Source of the DNA: Phoronis ovalis
Taxonomy: Eukaryota > Phoronida > Phoronidae
NCBI GenBank assembly: GCA_028565635.1
Contig: JAOXYB010040285.1
Location: forward strand, 1-10,080
Reading direction: 5' to 3'
Length of the DNA: 10,080 bases
The position numbers were made by a program, and so were the translations under genes. The notes beneath the pieces were generated by a model that saw nothing but the letters and a program-made list of their open reading frames with translations, had not been told where the DNA came from and did no database searches. Below are positions 1 to 9,430 of the stretch, in pieces (within the stretch, counting starts at the first letter, position 1; every line of letters starts with the position of its first letter).

Positions 1-1043
1 ATGTCCTTTCACCTCACATGTGCCGAAGCCATCAACCCATTGATGTTGGTACATTTATTGGAAGAAGAAGAAGAAGACAATAAAATGGGATCCTAATTCT
101 GACAACTACAGTACAAGCAGCTGTCATTGTTGGCCAAATTTTAGCAGCAAAAACAATAGTATGTATACATTGTACCTGGGACTAATAAAAGGGGTTTATT
201 AGCACCAGAATATGCTAAATGTATTTCAGAATGATTGTTTGCATAGCTTATAATTCTGTTCAGTTGTATGATGTTATAAATAATTTGTAGAACTTAATAT
301 ATTATACAGCCATTTCTAAGAGTTTTCTTGGAGTCTATCAATCTGGCAAACTGTAATATGTTAGCTGTAGTTGCAACATTTTTGCTATTTTTATATGAAA
401 AACTGAACTTGCTTTACTAAAATTAAAAAATCAGATATTAAGTAATATTCCTAGCTAGTTTATGTTTTATTGCTTCATGTATTATTGTAGTATATATAGT
501 AGTGTAATCTGGTGGCAGAAAAGTTTGTAAATTTTTTTGTTCTAGGCAAGACTTCTATGATAGATATTTCAATGTTTTCAAATAAACCAAAATGTAGGTA
601 CATGAAGTTATGAAATGAGTTGGCTGCCTGCAATTTAAACCAAATAGTAGTAATCTGTAATATTATTTTCACTTTTGTTTAACCAGCAAGGAATTACGTG
701 TATACATGCACAGTAGAATGATAGTTAAACTATAAACAATACATTTCAGTCTAGCAGTATGATGTTGGGTTCTCTTTAAAATAATACTCTCTGTAGATTA
801 TGAACATCATAAACTGCATAAAAACATCACATAGACAAGTAGACTTTATAAGTATACATGCCCTGGGCAGCTGTTATTTTTGTAACACTGACAAATCATA
901 TCTATTTTTATTACCCAAAGTAAGAACAAAGTCATCACCTCTCATATCTTAAACCTTGCCCTTCTAAGCTAATAACATCTACCTAAGAATGTTATCCTAC
1001 TATTTATGAGTCATTTTTTTGCACTTGTTTCTGGCCCTCCATC
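1..1043. other. AT-rich upstream region, no supportable gene
   Basis: No exon with convincing splice borders is visible here. From base 1 there is a 31-codon open frame on the + strand, ending at TAA 94-96, with a short acidic run encoded by (GAA)5 at 61-76. It could be the tail of an upstream gene's last exon or a transposon remnant, but it is too short to call. A - strand open frame at 475-672 is very AT-rich and has no protein-like features. AATAAA hexamers at 79-84, 184-189 and 581-586 are expected by chance in DNA of this composition. The promoter of the downstream gene, if it lies in this window, should be here, but I see no convincing TATA box or initiator. Confidence 0.5.
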
Positions 1044-1088
1044 ATGGCATCGCAGCAGTTGTACTATGTTGCAAGAAAACTATCATTG
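1044..1088 (+). CDS. Candidate first coding exon of the TPR/WxxL-repeat scaffold gene
   Basis: The exon gives 15 codons beginning MASQQLYYVARKLSL and ends at a good donor (TTG|GTAAGC). The phase is 0, which matches the phase-0 start of the large exon at 2428, so the joined reading is open. The ATG has an acceptable context (ATCATGG). An in-frame TAA at 984-986 lies 60 bases upstream, so if transcription starts further upstream this is the first ATG in frame. The alternative is that this is an internal microexon. A pyrimidine-rich tract (about 1013-1040) precedes two adjacent CAG triplets (1053-1058), which would make a NAGNAG acceptor, also phase 0. In that case the true start lies further upstream. 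The donor is seen directly; the start codon is inferred. Confidence 0.5.
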
Positions 1089-2427
1089 GTAAGCTTTATT
1101 ATTACAACATTTCATTTAGTTTTTAATTGTTTATTTTACTAACTTTACAAAGTAATGAATGAAGATGGGATAAAACTAGTAGTATATTCCTCGGGTGACA
1201 TTTGCTATTAGACTCGACTCAGTCTTGATCCAGTAATATTTGAGTTAATTTATTACAGTATATATATTTTTTTGAATGGGTACATTTATACAACCAAATT
1301 GTCTGAAGTTCGTACTGGTTGAATATACATTTGTACCAAATTACTGTAGTTATATTTAATATCGGTTGTAAATATTTGTAAATTCTAAATTACCCAAAGC
1401 ATATATAAATTTCTGTTTTTGTTAAAACGATTAATTTATATAAGTCATATCAAGAAGTATGGGGGAGGAGCAAGAATAAACTTGTCATTTAACGATATGT
1501 TAATCCATTTTGTCTCGAGAATAACCCAATCTAAGTTTAAAAATTAATCCTCTTGGTACTACTAGAACCACAAGGTAGTAAATCTACTCCAGTCAACATT
1601 CCTGGCACAGCACGCATATCATGAATATATTTTTGATATTTTGTATTTTTTGCATAGCACCAGAGGAGTGATTCTTATATGTACGTGCTTCAAACAAGTG
1701 TGGCATTGTTTATTTAGCTAATGTAATCCTATTTATTTTCTTAGGCTAATTAACTTTCTAATAAAAAATATTTAATGGCTGTAATATAAGTATATTGTTG
1801 GTGTCACCCAGATCAGGTATCCAGATATAAGACACAAGTCAGTGATATGCTCCGGGGATATGCTGTGATGTTGCTTTAGTTTATAATTATATTAGATTTT
1901 AAAGTACACTGCGTGCCTATCTTGTATTTTATGCATAAATAATATTACCTGTTCATAGTATTTTTACAGTTAACCCTAGTGCACATATTATCATTTGCCC
2001 TGGAACATATTTTGAAGATATATTATATTGTGTGTGTTGCAATAATTCTTTACTTTGGAAAATAATATAGAATTTTTAAATTTTTGAAGTCTGTTAATAT
2101 TGCTATACTTACCTGTCAAAAGTGTCACCATTTTCTAGTCTTAATCATAAAATTTGTTTGGGCTTGATAATCTGGATTAATTAAGTATACTAGAAGCCTT
2201 GATTCTTGCGGGTATATAGATTGCAGTAGGCCGCATAATATAAGTGTCTGGGTTTGCGCTAGAATTGGAAAAAGTGTCTGGGTGTGCGTGCGTAACAATT
2301 AGTGTCTAGGTCAAATGGTAGGATTGCAAATACTGTCTACATGTGCTGATTATCAAAGACAACTTATTTCAATTTTCAAAAGAATTCTTGATTTTTGCTA
2401 ATATACAAATATCCCATTTACTTATAG
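1089..2427 (+). other. Intron 1 (inferred)
   Basis: About 1.34 kb of AT-rich sequence lies between the donor GTAAGC at 1089 and the acceptor TTACTTATAG ending at 2427. Both flanking phases are 0. No open frame of note, tRNA or recognisable transposable element is seen. The one structured stretch is a degenerate repeat of about 30 bp near the 3' end (listed separately). If exon 1 is not used, this region would instead be upstream or untranslated sequence. Confidence 0.5.
2243..2350 (+). repeat. Degenerate ~30-bp tandem repeat, four copies, in intron 1
   Basis: The core AGTGTCTGGG recurs at 2243, 2273 and 2301 (AGTGTCTAGG), with a weaker copy at 2332 (ACTGTCTACA). The spacings are 30, 28 and 31 bases. 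Copies 1 and 2 also share the following GTTTGCG/GTGTGCG. The units diverge between the cores, so this is an old minisatellite or a spaced motif array. It lies about 80-180 bases upstream of the large exon's acceptor. Confidence 0.55.
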
Positions 2428-5400
2428 GTGTGGGATGCATGTTCATCTGAAGATCAACAGAAAGAAAGCTCCGGAGATGACACTCCTACTAAATGGGTAG
2501 AGGATGCTTTTAAGTTGTTAGAAAGTTGCAAAATGACAGCGGCTGAGAAACTATTCTCTAAAACTGTCAGTGAAATACGGGAACTTCCTGAGAAAGATAC
2601 AGAAACATTTGTGCAAGCTTTAGATGGGTTAACACAAGTTTATTCACGGAAAGCAAAGAAAGCTCGTTACAACCCACTGGAGGCACAATGGTGGTCTGTC
2701 GTTTCTTTAACGCTTCTGAAAGAAGGAATGATTGAATGTAAAACTGCATCTGAAAACTCTGGAGAAGACAAATACGAAAACTTGAGAACTAGAACTTCAG
2801 AAAAGTTTAAAAACTTGGATGGAGAACTATTGTCTCGCTTATATCTAGACGCCATGTTGGAGGAGCAACAAAGATTAAATGAGATAACAGCAAAGCTGGA
2901 AGTTTTGGAAGAAACAGGGTTAAAACCTTTAGCAGAGCAGCCAAAGCCACCTGAAATGAAATTCCTGCAAGAGTTTCAGAAATATTGTATTGAAAAGTTG
3001 CATTTTCAAATAGATGAAACGGCTGAAATATCCGAGGAAGAAGAAGCTGGTCATGAAACAGAAGAAAAACCATGGTTGGTAACTGAAAGTCTAGATGCTC
3101 CAAAATGTCCTACATCACCGCATGAAAAAGGCAAAAAAAAGCTTTCATTTTCTGAAAGTGACAACTCGGTTCCAAGACAACGAGATAGCATTATCTTTGA
3201 TGAACCGGGGGATTGTATACTTGATGAAAAGAAATCCTCAACATCCTTACGCCGGGCATTTTCGTTTCAAAACAGTATTAAAAGATCACTTAGTTTCAGA
3301 AAGCGTTCTTCCCAAAGAGCTAATGATAATAAACGTAGATACAAATCTCTTACTGATGGTAGCGAGGTGACAGAGGACTTAGTTCCAGATTGCCGAAAGA
3401 GTATACATTCAGTTAATCTAGAAGATCAAGAACCTGAAACTAGTCGTACGCCTAACCTGCTGGCTGTCGATAATAAAGCATATTACAGAACATCGTCAGT
3501 TTCCAGTAGTACAATAGATGAGGAAGCAGAAGTAGACAGGCCTGGAGGACAAAAGGCTCCAGACATAAACAAATTGGACACTGGAAGAACAGATTCTCCA
3601 AGTAGTGATGTTTTTCTGGAAAGCCAGCCAGATGTGGAAAAAGTCCTTAATCCTCCTGTTTCAGAAAAGGCTGTAAATATCACTCTTGCTTATGCCGTGT
3701 CTCGTCTTGCTGACCTATTGTATGAAAAGAAAGAACTAACTTTAGCATTATTTCTGTACATTCGCTGTTTCAACATGTTTCGGGCAATTGAGACAAATGC
3801 AGTTACTGAAAAACATATTGGTGAAATGTTACGTAACATGGCAAAAATCAAAAGTGAACAGAATGATCCAGTGGAGGCTATTGGATTCATGGAACGGGCT
3901 TTGTTGAAATTCCATGGTTGCTATGGTGATGATGATGAGGATGTGATGAGTACATTGTACCAACTTGGCGATTTGTATATGAAAACGCAATGGAAGGGAG
4001 AAAATATTATGGATCACATGATTGCAGCCATACACAAGCAAGTCAACAAAGATTACCTGGAGGAAGACCAGTTCGAATTTGAAGAAATTGCATCTCTTAC
4101 GAAATCAAATTTAGAGCAGACTCGTTCTTTAGCTGGCTCAGTAGATGATTTGGATGAATCAGATGATGAAGGTGCTTCTACTAGTGGAAAGCTGTCTATT
4201 TGGGAAAAAGAAGCTTTTAGTTATTATGAAAAGGTTGTAAAACTTATTCAAGATGACAAGCTTGAAAATAAGGACAATATCCTTGAACGCTCCATCATAA
4301 AAATGGCTGATTGCTGTTTTATGGATAAAGATTATGAAACATCTTTGACTTACTATGAAGAATCTTTAGTGATGTTATGCAAGAAATCATCAGCCATGAT
4401 TGCTGAGCATGCTCATGTTTTAAACATGATAGCTGTTGCAAATTTCTCGCTGCAACATTATGGAAAGGCAGCATCCATGTTTGATATGGCACATGTGCTG
4501 AATCAGTCTCTTCTTGGAACCAGTATGGCATCTCTGGAAATAGCGTGTGCATACTCGCTATGGGCAATCACCTGTTGGATGCTGAAATGGTATGATAAAT
4601 GTGTTTTACCAGGTATTCAAGCGTACGATATTTGCACACGTTTCTTTGAAACTCATGAACCACTTATACCAATCAAACGTAAATGGGTAATTGGACAGAC
4701 TTTGTATATTCTTGGCAGCGCATTTAATAAACTACGAATCTTCGACAAAGCTATGGACTATTTCAACATTTGTTTGGCTAATGCTAAAAATAGTGAACAC
4801 CCAAATACATGTTGGATTGTTCGAATATTTATAGCCATGGGAGATAATTTAGAGCTGCAGAAAGATTATGAGAGGGGGTTAGATATTTATTATCATGGTT
4901 TACAATTGTTGAGCCAAGTGGAAGAAAGGACGCCTGGATTTCGATTATTAAGAAACCAGCTGTTGAACAAAGTCATTGAAATTCATTTTGCTCGTGAGCA
5001 TTATGACTTGTTTATGGAGAACATGGAGATGCTTGTTGACCAATATACATACGAATCTGCAAATTACTACAAAGAGATCGCAGAATGTTATGGAAGAATG
5101 GCTGAAGTGTATGTAATTTGGAAACAAATTGATAAGGCTATCAAAAGCTATTCAGCAGCGGTCACCACTTATGAGGACTACCACAAAAGCCTCGGTTCTG
5201 AAATTGCACCAGCTGTTGCAAAACTAGCTTTTCTTTATCAAGTGAAAAGTGGCCATGAAGCTACTGAAGAGAAGAAGGATGAATTGATAAAACTGGCGGA
5301 GGAGAATTTCAAAAAGTCAGTAATGTTCGACATGAGCTGTTTCAGTAGTGTTTTATATGCAAATTTTTTGCATAGTTGTTGCAGACATATTGACGCTATT

Positions 5401-6447
5401 TCAGTTTTAAATGGAATTGAGTATCTCACGGGAAAAGGGCCAACCCATCTTGAAGTAACTGAACTGTTCGGTTGTGCTTTACCAAACTGTCTTCAAAGAG
5501 AACTAGATGTACATGGCAAGTTAAGGGTATCTGTATTTTCTCTGCAGAAATATCTTGCTGCTGTTGGCTACACACTGAATGGCGAGTATGACTGGGCACT
5601 TATTTATGTTAACCAGCTTAAACATGAGTGTTCCAAAAGCTCTGCAAAACCTATAGATCTTTCATTGCTGGGTTATGCCCAGATGGTGATTGGAGATTAT
5701 AAAGCAGCAACAGTTACATTTAGTAAGCTTTGCTTACTTCAAGAGGAAAGTGAGCTTTCTTTAAAAAATCTGTGGAGCTCTGTCCATTTAAATATGGAAT
5801 TATCTTGCCTCGTTGTATGCGAATGTTTTGTGAAGTCTTTTGAAATTGAAGAGGAAATGATAAACACTGGAGAATTTAGTGAGAACAACAATGAATTGAA
5901 GAAACATGGCATAACAGATGCTGATCACAATTTCACAGTTAACACTGAAACTGAATTAGTGAAAAGTGCAACAGATATCCAAAGTGAAGAATGGAGAGTC
6001 ATTGGTGAATATTCAGAGAATATAAAGTCAGATGTTAAAGATGACTCTGTTGATGAATGGAGGATTTTAGAGGAACATACAGAAGAAGATATTGTACAAA
6101 TGCCTGATCGTATTGCAAGTACTACTGAAATGGTGAATTATGGCCACCAGTCATCAGAAGAAGAGTGGAGGATTATTGATGATACTGAAACTGTAGCCAT
6201 AGTACCAATCCAAGGTGTCAGTAGCAGTAGTAATCAAGATGGTCACCAATCAGAAGAAGAGTGGAGGGTGCTTGATGATGACACGGAAACAGTGATTCTA
6301 CCAGTAATACAAGATGGTGGTAGAACCAATGGTGATGATAACTGGCGTATTCTAAATGAACACGCTGAAACAAATGTAGTCTGCTCAGTTGAGGATGCTG
6401 GAGAGAATAACAATAAATCATGGAGGATAATAGATGAACATACAAAG
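2428..6447 (+). CDS. Large exon: multi-TPR scaffold protein with C-terminal acidic WxxL motifs
   Basis: This 1340-codon exon runs from acceptor TTATAG|GTG to donor AAG|GTAATT, phase 0 at both ends. The first codon GTG is Val, not a start. In the 1546-residue model it covers residues 16-1355. The N-terminal part (16-215) is helical, with a QWW motif near 90 and a coiled-coil-like stretch around 155-180. Residues 215-425 are acidic and Ser-rich, with a basic cluster (about 290-325) of RxxS-type sites. From about 430 to 1157 come many degenerate TPR helix pairs, clearest near 633-668, 770-803, 899-932 and 1095-1124. They are split near 582-604 by an acidic Ser/Asp linker. After 1157 the chain is acidic and disordered and carries six WR[VI][ILV] motifs at W1204, W1226, W1262, W1294, W1321 and W1347. 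There is no signal peptide or membrane segment, so I infer a cytosolic scaffold. TPRs usually bind short peptides. The orthologue is not recognised; SH3TC-, APPBP2- or kinesin-light-chain-like relatives are possible. Confidence 0.9.
6142..6336 (+). repeat. Recent-looking tandem duplication of one motif unit
   Basis: Two adjacent units (6142-6240 and 6241-6336) are alike at both DNA and protein level. Each begins GHQS, then a run of E, then WR[IV][IL]D, then a shared DTETV, an [IV]P segment and an Ile-Gln pair. The second unit lacks one Ser codon. They differ from the other motif copies, which share only the WRxx core. This suggests that part of the array grew by unequal exchange in multiples of three bases. 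Confidence 0.7.
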
Positions 6448-6742
6448 GTAATTTTATGTTTGTTTTTCGTACATTCATTTGCTCTGGCATATTGAAGAAC
6501 AAAGCATTCGGTTTTAGATTTAAGACTATTATGTTCTCTGGCAAATTCCATATCATTTGATAATGATAATAAGTTAAAACTATAAGTGACTTCAGTTTTA
6601 TGGTTGCACAGTATATCTTGTAGATTACATATTAATGTTAGGTTGTCATCACCTTAAATGTTGATATGACAACCGGCTCTTGTAATACCTGCTGTGACTG
6701 CAAATGGTCGCTTATCCTAAACAAATATGATTGTACTTACAG
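6448..6742 (+). other. Intron 2 (inferred)
   Basis: A 295-base AT-rich intron runs from donor AAG|GTAATT to acceptor TTGTACTTACAG|GAC. Its length is not a multiple of three, and the frame runs into TGA at 6493-6495 if it is not removed. Both flanks are phase 0, and the acidic Trp-motif pattern continues on the other side, which strongly supports joining the exons. The 15 codons read through the donor are very hydrophobic (see findings). Confidence 0.85.
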
Positions 6743-7318
6743 GACCATGTGCTATCGAGTTCTTCAGTAGACGTCTCTGAGCAGAGAAGAGCTTCTGAAG
6801 AATTTGTAGATACTCGATCACAAAATTATTCTTGGGACTACAATCCAGCATCAGACAGAGAACTTTCGAAATCTACCACGGAAAGTTGGCATAGTTTGTC
6901 AGAATACCCTGCTGATAGCAAGGACAATGAAGATCAGTGGCAAGTTATAGAAGAGTATAGCGTTGATCATAGCAATTCAGTGCCTAGAGACATTTATAGC
7001 AACGTAAATGTTGACATTGCAACTCGCAGCCAGTCAGAACCAAGGAATTTTTCCAATATCGACAGTTCTATTTCCAATAAAAATTTTAATGAAAATTTAC
7101 AACAATTTCGACAAGGATCGTACAATGGTAGCAATCATAACTATTCCAGTAGCTTTCCTCGATTTAACAAGGATATTAGTAACAGGAATCAAATCAATGG
7201 AAATTCTCATTTCAATAGGGGTGATGAGGAAGTAGAGGAGATTGAAGAAATTGAAGAAGAGTGGGTTGTTTTGGAAGAGTTTGTGACTGAAGAAACATTG
7301 CCTGGAAGTTCAGTATAA
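6743..7318 (+). CDS. Terminal exon of the TPR/WxxL-repeat scaffold gene
   Basis: The exon gives 191 codons and then TAA, phase 0 from acceptor TTACAG|GAC, which is residues 1356-1546 of the model. It is acidic and low-complexity. A Ser/Glu-rich start carries a degenerate SWDYN site, then WHSL (W1404) and WQVI (W1421). Next is an Asn/Ser/Phe-rich disordered segment (about 1456-1513). The end is strongly acidic, with repeated EEIE units leading into the EEEWVVLEEF motif (W1529) 17 residues before the C-terminus. Continuation of the same acidic Trp motif as exon 2 is the main evidence that the exons belong together. The open frame extends 12 bases into the intron, so the ATG-like start of the raw frame at 6731 is not real. 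No folded domain is recognised here. Confidence 0.85.
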   Translation, partial: DHVLSSSSVDVSEQRRASEEFVDTRSQNYSWDYNPASDRELSKSTTESWHSLSEYPADSKDNEDQWQVIEEYSVDHSNSVPRDIYSNVNVDIATRSQSEPRNFSNIDSSISNKNFNENLQQFRQGSYNGSNHNYSSSFPRFNKDISNRNQINGNSHFNRGDEEVEEIEEIEEEWVVLEEFVTEETLPGSSV

Positions 7319-8325
7319 TACAAACAGCTGGAATTGGCCCAATGAACTATTACTGAAGAACCGTGTTTTGTTTTGAATGTTCTATATGGAACTGCAATGT
7401 GATTTTAGTTATAAAAACATGTAGTTATGCAAATTTGTTCACTCTTTAAATTTTTTTATTAACAACTTTGTCTTTGAGTAATGTTTATATATACTATAGG
7501 CATTTATAATATTTGCCTTGCAAATGCATGGACATTTTGATATTTATAATTTACTTACTTGTATCATGAGGATAACACTTTTATATTGCAAAAGCATTAT
7601 ACAGACATATAAATGTGGTTCATAGCATTTTATTTACTTTTCAAATAGTGTTTTGATAAATTTTCAGATATACATTTGAATCTGTTCGGTTTTGTATCAT
7701 GATAGCATTTAATCATTTACTAAACAGTCATAGCTAGCAGACAGTCTTGATAAAAAGTTATATGAGGACTTACTAAACATAAAAAAAATGGTTGGTTCTG
7801 GATCTTGTAGCTTCTGCTTTGGACTTGATAATTTGCGTGACAAATGTCCAATTTATTTGAATTTTACAGTATCATATAATGATCGAAATTCACAAAAGGG
7901 CATAGTGTATGGGTTTTGATATTTAAAATTATATCTGTATTACAGCTTGTCTAACACTCATCTTATAACATTGTGCATTTTTTACATAAATAAGCTTTTA
8001 GTATTTATTATACTAATTTACATTAAGAGTCTTGTAATTAATAGTTCTGACTTTTCTGCTAGCAGACTCCGACTGTTTACAATATTTGTCTGTGCATAAA
8101 CCAGTTTTATTAGTTAAATACTAATACTTCAATCTTTGATATTACAACTTTGTGTTGTATTAAAATTTTACCCAGTCATAAATCAAAAAATATCTCATAC
8201 GTACAGTCAATTTGTTCTGTTGGCATAATCGGTGATAATTTTTAATACCACCTGGAGTGACAATTGTATTCAAGAGTTCATGAATCTCAGCAATTTTCAA
8301 TAAACTATGAAATTTTGAAACTCAC
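7319..8325 (+). other. 3' UTR of the scaffold gene (inferred)
   Basis: About 1 kb of AT-rich sequence follows the TAA stop, without an open frame worth calling. It contains many ATTTA pentamers, but at this base composition they cannot be told from chance. A short imperfect palindrome ATTTGC-CTT-GCAAAT lies at 7511-7525. The proposed end follows the AATAAA at 8299-8304. A second AATAAA at 8498-8503 could give a longer form. Confidence 0.45.
8299..8304 (+). terminator. Poly(A) signal AATAAA (+ strand gene)
   Basis: This canonical hexamer lies 981 bases after the stop codon. A GU-rich stretch TGTGTGT lies at 8340-8346, at the usual distance for a downstream element, so cleavage is expected around 8315-8330. 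AATAAA at 8498-8503 is a possible alternative. It is based on motif and spacing only. Confidence 0.5.
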
Positions 8326-8329
8326 GACT

Positions 8330-8950
8330 TCTTATATATTGTGTGTCAAACTGTACCAACTTTTACTTAACAGTAACATTGCTGGATAGCACACAAAAGA
8401 AATGGGTGGTGGTGTTGCAATCCATTTTCCCATCCATTTTAGTAGAACAATTTATATAACTGGTCGAACTCTTCTCACAATTTTCCAAGTATAGACAAAT
8501 AAAGGAAATTCTCATTCCTAATTATTAGAATGATTAGACCATGTGGTGAACATTTGGGAATCACAAATTAACAAACCCAAAGCTCCGGCTTCTGTGAAAT
8601 AATCTGTCAACTTTTGAAAATGGGATTTTAAAATAACTGGTTTCTCTCTACGTTTTGGAAAAAGTTAAGAAAATTTGTTGATTAACGCTTGATAATTAAC
8701 CGCTTTTTTAAATTGAGATAAGTAGGCTCCTTTTGATTGTGCTATGCCACATGGCGATGACAACTTCCCAATGTTGTTCCTGGGCTGTTTCATAGTGGAA
8801 GCTTTCCCCTTTTAAATTTTATCCCATTTTTGTAGTCACGGCTTCCCTAGACAACTTGTGCTTTTCATTATACAGGGTAATTGGGACTTGGCAAGATTTT
8901 TGAAAATGTACTTCAGTCTGCAAGTGTAGGTTTACCGAAAATCTTCGGGT
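8330..8950. other. AT-rich spacer between convergent genes
   Basis: No open frame, RNA gene or known mobile element is recognised. Small features are a 9-bp direct repeat ATCCATTTT (about 8421-8440) and a short hairpin CCGAA-AATC-TTCGG at 8935-8948. Neither is strong enough to assign a role. Confidence 0.5.
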
Positions 8951-8952
8951 AC

Positions 8953-8958
8953 TTTATT
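8953..8958 (-). terminator. Candidate poly(A) signal AATAAA (- strand gene)
   Basis: TTTATT on the + strand reads AATAAA on the - strand. It is the first canonical hexamer I find downstream of the - strand stop codon, about 475 bases away. No clear GU-rich downstream element is visible, so support is modest. Confidence 0.35.
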
Positions 8959-9430
8959 CAACTCAAACAAATAATTAGGTTGTAGGTGGCTTTGTCAATG
9001 TTGGAGGAGGAGTGTTACCTGTTATTAATAGATTATAACTTAAAATGTTCAATTGTTTACAAATATAACAAATTGTATTTTTTTAACTGCAATAGTACAC
9101 AGAACTTTGGCTCTAATACAAAACAATAGAAAACTTTCTTTGGCAAATTAACTCTAATAATTTGTTCAATAGGCTGTGCTGTATAGCTTTATGTAATGTT
9201 CATGTAGTTCTACAAAATGATACGGCATGCTGTTAAAACTTAATTAATAATCAATCATATCAGTCGGAATCTGGTGAAGATGATGCAACCATTTTCATGG
9301 TTTGAAACAATTAGAATGAAGCATGCCAACAGCAAGTACTACACCTTTTCTTACAAATATAGAACAATATAAATGTAATTTCAAAATGTTGATGTGTGTA
9401 TTACAGTATCAGTGGATCCCTTCCTTGGGA
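8959..9430 (-). other. Probable 3' UTR of the - strand gene
   Basis: AT-rich sequence between the - strand stop codon and its candidate poly(A) signal. No convincing coding exon or RNA is seen on either strand. Confidence 0.35.

Larger units (their letters stand above)
5983..7291 (+). repeat. Array of nine acidic W-x-x-[I/L/V] motifs across exons 2 and 3
   Basis: The tryptophan codons are at 5992 (WRVI), 6058 (WRIL), 6166 (WRII), 6262 (WRVL), 6343 (WRIL), 6421 (WRII), 6887 (WHSL), 6938 (WQVI) and 7262 (WVVL). They correspond to W1204, 1226, 1262, 1294, 1321, 1347, 1404, 1421 and 1529. Most have two or three E/D residues directly before the Trp, and many have [DEN][ED] just after the core. 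A tenth Trp at 6833 (SWDYN) looks like a decayed copy. The intervening sequence is poorly conserved, polar and probably disordered, which is typical of short linear motifs. The form matches the LIR/AIM consensus ([WFY]xx[LIV] with acidic flank) that binds Atg8/LC3/GABARAP. That function is inferred, not shown. Confidence 0.8.

Noticed and set aside
475-672. 65-codon - strand open frame
   Set aside because: Lies in AT-rich non-coding DNA, has a composition typical of chance frames (Ile/Tyr/Asn/Phe-rich), and has no motif or splice support.
844-852. TATA-like CTTTATAAG as promoter of the scaffold gene
   Set aside because: It is about 200 bases from the candidate start codon, with no initiator evidence, and such strings are common in AT-rich DNA.
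1193-1809. Inverted 8-bp pair GGGTGACA / TGTCACCC as terminal repeats of a small transposon
   Set aside because: Only 8 bases match, the copies are not extended, no target-site duplication is visible, and TGTCACC occurs again near 2124.
2428-2430. GTG as the translation start of the large frame
   Set aside because: The GTG directly follows a consensus splice acceptor, and GTG is not a normal eukaryotic start. It is the first codon of an internal exon.
2567-6556. Several antisense and alternative-frame open frames of 60-112 codons overlapping the large exon (for example 2807-3103, 3095-3370, 6218-6556)
   Set aside because: They lie within a 1340-codon coding exon with TPR and repeat structure, and their translations show no protein-like organisation. 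They are shadows of the real frame.
5983-7291. Reading the Trp motifs as kinesin-light-chain W-acidic motifs
   Set aside because: That motif needs an acidic residue right after the Trp. Here the next residue is mostly Arg, and the hydrophobic residue at +3 is the constant feature, which fits LIR better.
8935-8948. Hairpin CCGAA-AATC-TTCGG
   Set aside because: A five-base stem with no run of U or other context. Too small to claim as a terminator or RNA element, although it sits beside the candidate - strand poly(A) signal.
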